Positions 61,170 to 64,000 of a stretch of DNA of 64,000 nucleotides are shown here, piece after piece. This DNA is from Clostridiales bacterium (GTDB lineage Bacteria > Bacillota > Clostridia > Saccharofermentanales > DTU023). The DNA is taken from the NCBI GenBank assembly GCA_004556925.1, contig SFFI01000003.1, positions 58,228 through 122,227 on the forward strand. The letters are read 5' to 3'. A program made the position numbers and the translations under genes. Position 1 is the stretch's first letter, and the number at the start of each line of letters is the position of its first letter. The notes beneath the pieces were generated by a model that did not search any database, had not been told where the DNA came from, and was given only the letters and a program-made list of their open reading frames with translations.

Positions 61170-62480
61170 TTAGCCGCGCTGTAAGACCTTAAGGGTGGAG
61201 GTCCGACTTACACGTTCACGGCTTTGGCCCTTGATGTGACCAATCACAGCATTCCCCGCACCGCTCATAGTAATTTCCGCCGTTTCCGTAACGAGTTGTT
61301 TTGCCTTGAAGTCGCCTGCACCTGTCAGGTGCAGGTTGAGCTGGTTGATTGCCCCTTGTCCAATATCCAGATCCCCAGCCCCGTTGATTGTAACTTCCAG
61401 CTTTTCGCTCACCTCAGCAATATCGACATCTCCTGCCCCATTGAGAACAATCTGGGCTGGTCCCAGGTGCTGGGCCTTGATATCCCCCGCACCGCTGACC
61501 CGAATCTCACTAGCACCTAGGTCCAGAGCATCCACATCGCCCGCACCAGTGACCACTAGCTTAGATTGGGCAAAGTTGACCTCTGATCTGATGTCTGACG
61601 CTCCGTTAATCTCAAGCTCCAGCCGGGGGAGAAAGTCCGTAGGTAGCTCAATGCGTAAGATATGTCGATTTTTCCGCATGAAATTAAAATTAAAAAAGAC
61701 CATATCTCGATGGGGCTTGTAGCGGAAAACCAGGGTATGATCTTCACGGTAGACCTCTAAATCTTCCTTGATCTCTGACAAGTTAGGAGCTCCCCAGCGG
61801 AAAATCCCTTCGGGGTTTTGTGCGATTTCAAAGTCTAAACAGCCCGACGTATTGATTCTTAGGCAGTCAATCCCCTCAAAGCTTGGTCGGGGCTGAACAT
61901 CCAGGCCATCTTCCTCCTTTTGTGCCGACTTGCCCAGGAGCTCATCGGTCAAATCGGAGGCCACCTCCACAATATTATTGCTGACATCCGCAAGTTTCGC
62001 CGTCAGGATAGAAATGCCTTGATCTGCGTATTCTTGCTTGTACTGGTCAAAGAAGGTGTCGGCAGAAACCAGCTCAATACTACCCGCCCCCTTAAAATTG
62101 AGTTCTCCTGTCCCGAGATTAGCGGAACTACCATTCGTAAAGCTTACAAAGACGTCCGTCATATGTTGGACTTCCAAATCAGAATAGCAGGCCAAATCTT
62201 GGTAGGTAAGGATGCGCTTCAGGCCTTGATAGACTTCTGGAAAGTAGTAGTGAATGCCCTCCTCCGGCTTGGTCTTGCCAAAAAGTTCATCCATGCTGAG
62301 GCCCAGACTAACCGCAATATCCGGTAAAAGGGTAATGTCTGGCATGCCCGCTCCCCGTTCCCACTTAGAAATAGCCTGAGGCGTAACGCTAAGCATTTCG
62401 GCCAGATCTTCTTGGGTAAGGCCCATTTCTTTACGGCGCTTGGTAATTTGCGCAGCAATTTTATTACTATCGTATTGCAT
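61170..62480 (-). CDS. XRE-type HTH fused to GIN-domain (DUF2807) beta-helix
   Basis: About 436 residues. Residues 5-65 form an HTH: KIAAQITKRRKEMGLTQEDLAEMLSVTPQAISKWERGAGMPDITLLPDIAVSLGLSMDELFG. The C-terminal half has regularly spaced G-A-G-D/N turns (VTGAGDVDAL, VSGAGDIKAQ, LNGAGDVDIA, INGAGDLDIG, LTGAGDFKAK, MSGAGNAVIG) about 20 residues apart, a DUF2807/DUF4097-like right-handed beta-helix usually found outside cells. No signal peptide or membrane helix is seen, so the protein looks cytoplasmic. ATG 62480 has GAGAAAGGG upstream. Function unknown; a regulator with a large sensing surface is one possibility. Confidence 0.75.
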   Translation of the reverse strand: MQYDSNKIAAQITKRRKEMGLTQEDLAEMLSVTPQAISKWERGAGMPDITLLPDIAVSLGLSMDELFGKTKPEEGIHYYFPEVYQGLKRILTYQDLACYSDLEVQHMTDVFVSFTNGSSANLGTGELNFKGAGSIELVSADTFFDQYKQEYADQGISILTAKLADVSNNIVEVASDLTDELLGKSAQKEEDGLDVQPRPSFEGIDCLRINTSGCLDFEIAQNPEGIFRWGAPNLSEIKEDLEVYREDHTLVFRYKPHRDMVFFNFNFMRKNRHILRIELPTDFLPRLELEINGASDIRSEVNFAQSKLVVTGAGDVDALDLGASEIRVSGAGDIKAQHLGPAQIVLNGAGDVDIAEVSEKLEVTINGAGDLDIGQGAINQLNLHLTGAGDFKAKQLVTETAEITMSGAGNAVIGHIKGQSRERVSRTSTLKVLQRG

Positions 62481-62765
62481 ATAAATACCCTTTCTCCTGT
62501 TATACAGCAGCTTGCCGTGCAAGTTCTCCCTCATTATTGGTGCCGGACAAGGCAAAGGCCATAAACTATTGGTAGAAAAACTTGCTTTCAAGCTCCATTT
62601 TAATAAACGTATCGTTGATAATCTATCTTTTGAGTTAGGCTTGTAGAAGCGACTGCATAGAAGCTTGTATAGGCTACCGTTTGAGTAGGCTAAGCCAGGG
62701 CAGGGAGCTTGCGGCTCTTGCTACCGGTGAAAATAATCAAGATATCTCCCGAGCCAAAATATTAA

Positions 62766-62803
62766 ACAAAAAAAGCCCTCTTGTCATGCGTGATGAAGGC
62801 TCT
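62766..62803 (-). terminator. Terminator after the DUF2089 pair
   Basis: Minus strand GAGAGCCTTCATC ... GAGGGC then TTTTTTT, about 30 bp beyond the stop at 62832. The stem has a bulge. The rest of the gene-free stretch 62481-62831 shows only a small CTTG-AAAG-CAAG hairpin followed by TTTTT and nothing else recognised. Confidence 0.65.
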
Positions 62804-62831
62804 CTCAACAACTTAGTTAAGCTACGCAAAC

Positions 62832-63134
62832 CTAAGATAAAGACTTCAGTGCTTGCCGCAAATAGAGTTCATGGGCCAAGTGCTGGGCCTCAATAAAGCC
62901 CTGGCGTTTGCGGCTTTCCTCTGTATAGGAAAGGGCCCGCAATTGATGAACACTCACGAAGAAAATGTGTAAGGCTACCAGAGAAATCGCCAAAAGCAAA
63001 AGACAGGTATCTACCGCGGCCAAGCCAAAGCTGGCAAGGGAGAAGCCCAGGCCCCAGACCGTGTCATAGGAGGAGAGAAGAATTTCAAGGAGGCTGGCAC
63101 ACAGAATTAGAAACCAAATCAGAGATGTTGTCAT
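62832..63134 (-). CDS. Small two-helix membrane protein
   Basis: 100 residues with membrane segments at about 4-24 (LIWFLILCASLLEILLSSY) and 38-62 (AAVDTCLLLLAISLVALHIFFVS), then a basic hydrophilic tail (RALSYTEESRKRQGFIEAQHLAHELYLRQALKSLS). Downstream of a DUF2089 gene on the same strand with 45 nt between. Family not recognised; DUF2089 genes commonly neighbour small membrane proteins, so the two probably work together. Confidence 0.6.
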   Translation of the reverse strand: MTTSLIWFLILCASLLEILLSSYDTVWGLGFSLASFGLAAVDTCLLLLAISLVALHIFFVSVHQLRALSYTEESRKRQGFIEAQHLAHELYLRQALKSLS

Positions 63135-63179
63135 AGCTGCTCCTCACGGCGGGTCCGGAGCCCAAGGCCTTCCCGGAAC

Positions 63180-63476
63180 TTATGCCTTGCGCGTCTGCTC
63201 GTGGATTTGTAGGAGTTTTTGAGCCTCCTCGGCATCCAACTTACCGGCGAAGGTAAGATCTTTCAGGGCTTCAACAAAGGCATCCTTAGACTCTGTTTCA
63301 GCTTGTTGGACCTTAGCAATCAGGCGGTCAAGACGTAGGCGGATCGTAGGATAAGAGAGATCGTAGATACCAGCCAGCGCCTTTAAGGAACCAGAATTAA
63401 GCAAAAATAATTTCAGGAACTCTAAGTCTTCCTTACTTAAGGCATAAAGCCAGGAAGGCAACTGGCGGTCTTGCAT
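63180..63476 (-). CDS. DUF2089 family protein
   Basis: 98 residues: LPSWLYALSKEDLEFLKLFLLNSGSLKALAGIYDLSYPTIRLRLDRLIAKVQQAE. The L-P-x-W-L-x-x-L-x-x-E-D and S-Y-P-T-V/I-R-x-R-L-D-x-L-I patterns are those of the DUF2089 C-terminal domain, a helix-turn-helix-like module. The N-terminal zinc ribbon of the longer members is absent. Probably a transcriptional regulator of itself and the membrane protein downstream. Confidence 0.85.
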   Translation of the reverse strand: MQDRQLPSWLYALSKEDLEFLKLFLLNSGSLKALAGIYDLSYPTIRLRLDRLIAKVQQAETESKDAFVEALKDLTFAGKLDAEEAQKLLQIHEQTRKA

Positions 63477-63559
63477 ACGGTCTCCTTAAACTTTTTTAAG
63501 ATTATACCTAAAGAAAATTAAAGTCAATAGTCAGATTTATTTCAATAAAGTTAAATTCG

Positions 63560-63671
63560 CTAAAGTGAAAAAGTAAGTTCCACACTTAAGCTCCACACTT
63601 AAGTTCCACACTAAAGGGCGGAGAGTTGCATTAAGGCTTACAGTAACTTCCACTGGGAGTTAAGTCTTACA
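63560..63671 (-). repeat. Interspersed repeat B, copy 2 (with 13-bp reiteration)
   Basis: Begins CTAAAGTGAAAAAGTAAGTTCC and ends TTAAGTCTTACA; its reverse complement aligns with 11611-11695. The segment GTTCCACACTTAA occurs three times in a row with a 13-bp period, while the 11.6-kb copy has it once. No gene lies in 63477-63942. Confidence 0.75.
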
Positions 63672-63720
63672 CTCAAAAGGATTTTTGAACCAAATGATGC
63701 TCTCCACGGGCCTACAAATT

Positions 63721-63900
63721 TGCAAATAGTGGGTGGCAGGAGGCTATGCTAGTTCGGTTTTTCGGATTTTCCGGCAAAACTGCAACTAATGGGTGGGTTG
63801 CCAGGCAAGTTTGCAAGAAGTGGATGGTTCTGAGGGCGAATCTGCAAGTAATGGGTGGTTTGGCCCTGTTTCTGAGCGTAAACCCATCCATTACTTGCAA
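63721..63900 (+). repeat. Interspersed repeat A, copy 3, interrupted by an IS
   Basis: Words TGCAAATAGTGGGTGG at 63721, TGCAACTAATGGGTGG at 63781, TGCAAGAAGTGGATGG at 63812, TGCAAGTAATGGGTGG at 63843 (31-bp spacing for the last three) and the inverted word CCCATCCATTACTTGCAA ending at 63900. In copies 1 and 2 the repeat continues past TTGCAA; here it stops at the IS end. Confidence 0.85.
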
Positions 63901-63906
63901 GGGGGG

Positions 63907-64000
63907 TGCGGACAAAAAACTGGACACTGAAAGGAAGGAAATATGTATTCAGAGGAAGAAATCAGGAAAGCGTTGGAAGTCTACGAGAGGGAAGGAAGCT
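63907..64000 (+). mobile_element. Left end of an IS3-family-like insertion sequence (partial)
   Basis: TGCGGACAAAAAACTGGACA at 63907 looks like an IS3-type terminal repeat. GAAAGGAAGGAAAT then precedes an ATG at 63943. The element continues beyond the window. It interrupts repeat A copy 3. Confidence 0.7.
63943..64000 (+). CDS. IS3-type transposase OrfA, N-terminal fragment
   Basis: The 19 codons visible read MYSEEEIRKALEVYEREGS, like the helix-turn-helix start of IS3-family OrfA (M-Y-S/T-x-E-E-x-x-K-A-x-E-x-Y). AAGGAAGG is the ribosome site. Cut by the window edge. Confidence 0.65.
   Translation, partial: MYSEEEIRKALEVYEREGS

Noticed and set aside
62681..62896. 71-residue plus-strand frame at 62.7 kb
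   Set aside because: It runs through a terminator and into the opposite strand of the small membrane protein; no ribosome site.
63712..63927. 71-residue minus-strand frame at repeat A copy 3
   Set aside because: Crosses the repeat and the IS end, so cannot be an ancestral gene.

Overview
The window reads as a piece of a Firmicutes (Clostridia-like) chromosome with about half G+C. The best taxonomic signals are the gene order yicC-remA-gmk-rpoZ, the hrcA-grpE-dnaK-dnaJ-prmA order with a CIRCE operator, two-subunit glycine dehydrogenase (gcvPA/gcvPB), pyruvate phosphate dikinase, an HPr-like protein of Crh type, long-form HPF, and a dockerin/cohesin pair. I cannot name the genus. Almost all genes lie on the minus strand. 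The plus-strand genes are the vanZ-like and MATE genes at 5.7-7.7 kb, hemW at 52.3 kb, the Y-family polymerase at 59.9 kb, and an IS3-type element starting at the right edge.

Layout. 0-3.8 kb: cobalamin lower-ligand and nucleotide-loop assembly genes (cobT, cobU, a short Cys-rich protein, cobS, a short second CobU-like protein, cobD/cbiB cut by the edge). 3.8-7.7 kb: a GDPD phosphodiesterase, uppP, a VanZ-like protein and a MATE transporter. 7.7-11.7 kb: an AT-rich accessory island with interspersed repeats, a one-protein ABC exporter, a four-helix membrane protein, a newly noticed 46-residue secreted-peptide gene, a broken IS110-type transposase and a large palindrome. 11.8-17.7 kb: ppdK, glyS, rpoZ, gmk, remA. 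17.7-24.4 kb: yicC, a uvrC-phosphoesterase fusion, a Crh-like HPr, a tsaB-rimI fusion, tsaE, rpsI, rplM. 24.6-34.1 kb: a D,D-carboxypeptidase, a threonine-synthase-like protein lacking its PLP lysine, a TPR membrane protein, folC, a GtrA-like protein, a membrane-anchored cohesin-like protein and a dockerin-bearing glucosaminidase. 34.3-40.5 kb: yfbR-like nucleotidase, dgt-like dNTPase, pcrA, hpf, gap. 40.6-41.2 kb: an array of about 126-bp tandem repeats. 41.3-45.7 kb: glycine cleavage genes. 45.8-52.2 kb: the HrcA heat-shock cluster. 52.3-57.1 kb: hemW, an AAA ATPase/DUF4276 pair, SPFH and NfeD proteins. 57.3-64 kb: an M28-like lipoprotein, an ImmA/XRE pair divergent from a Y-family polymerase, an HTH-GIN fusion, a DUF2089 pair, and repeats interrupted by an IS.

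Most of the window is housekeeping. The unusual material is (i) the small peptide/membrane protein/ABC exporter locus at 8-10.4 kb, (ii) two families of repeats built from related words (CCATTAGTTGCAA and CCATTGGTGGCAA) at regular spacing, (iii) a cohesin/dockerin pair apparently serving a cell-wall hydrolase, (iv) an XRE/ImmA switch facing a Y-family polymerase, (v) an AAA ATPase/DUF4276 pair, and (vi) several fusions or enzymes with lost catalytic residues. All function calls rest on reading motifs by eye; no database search was run.
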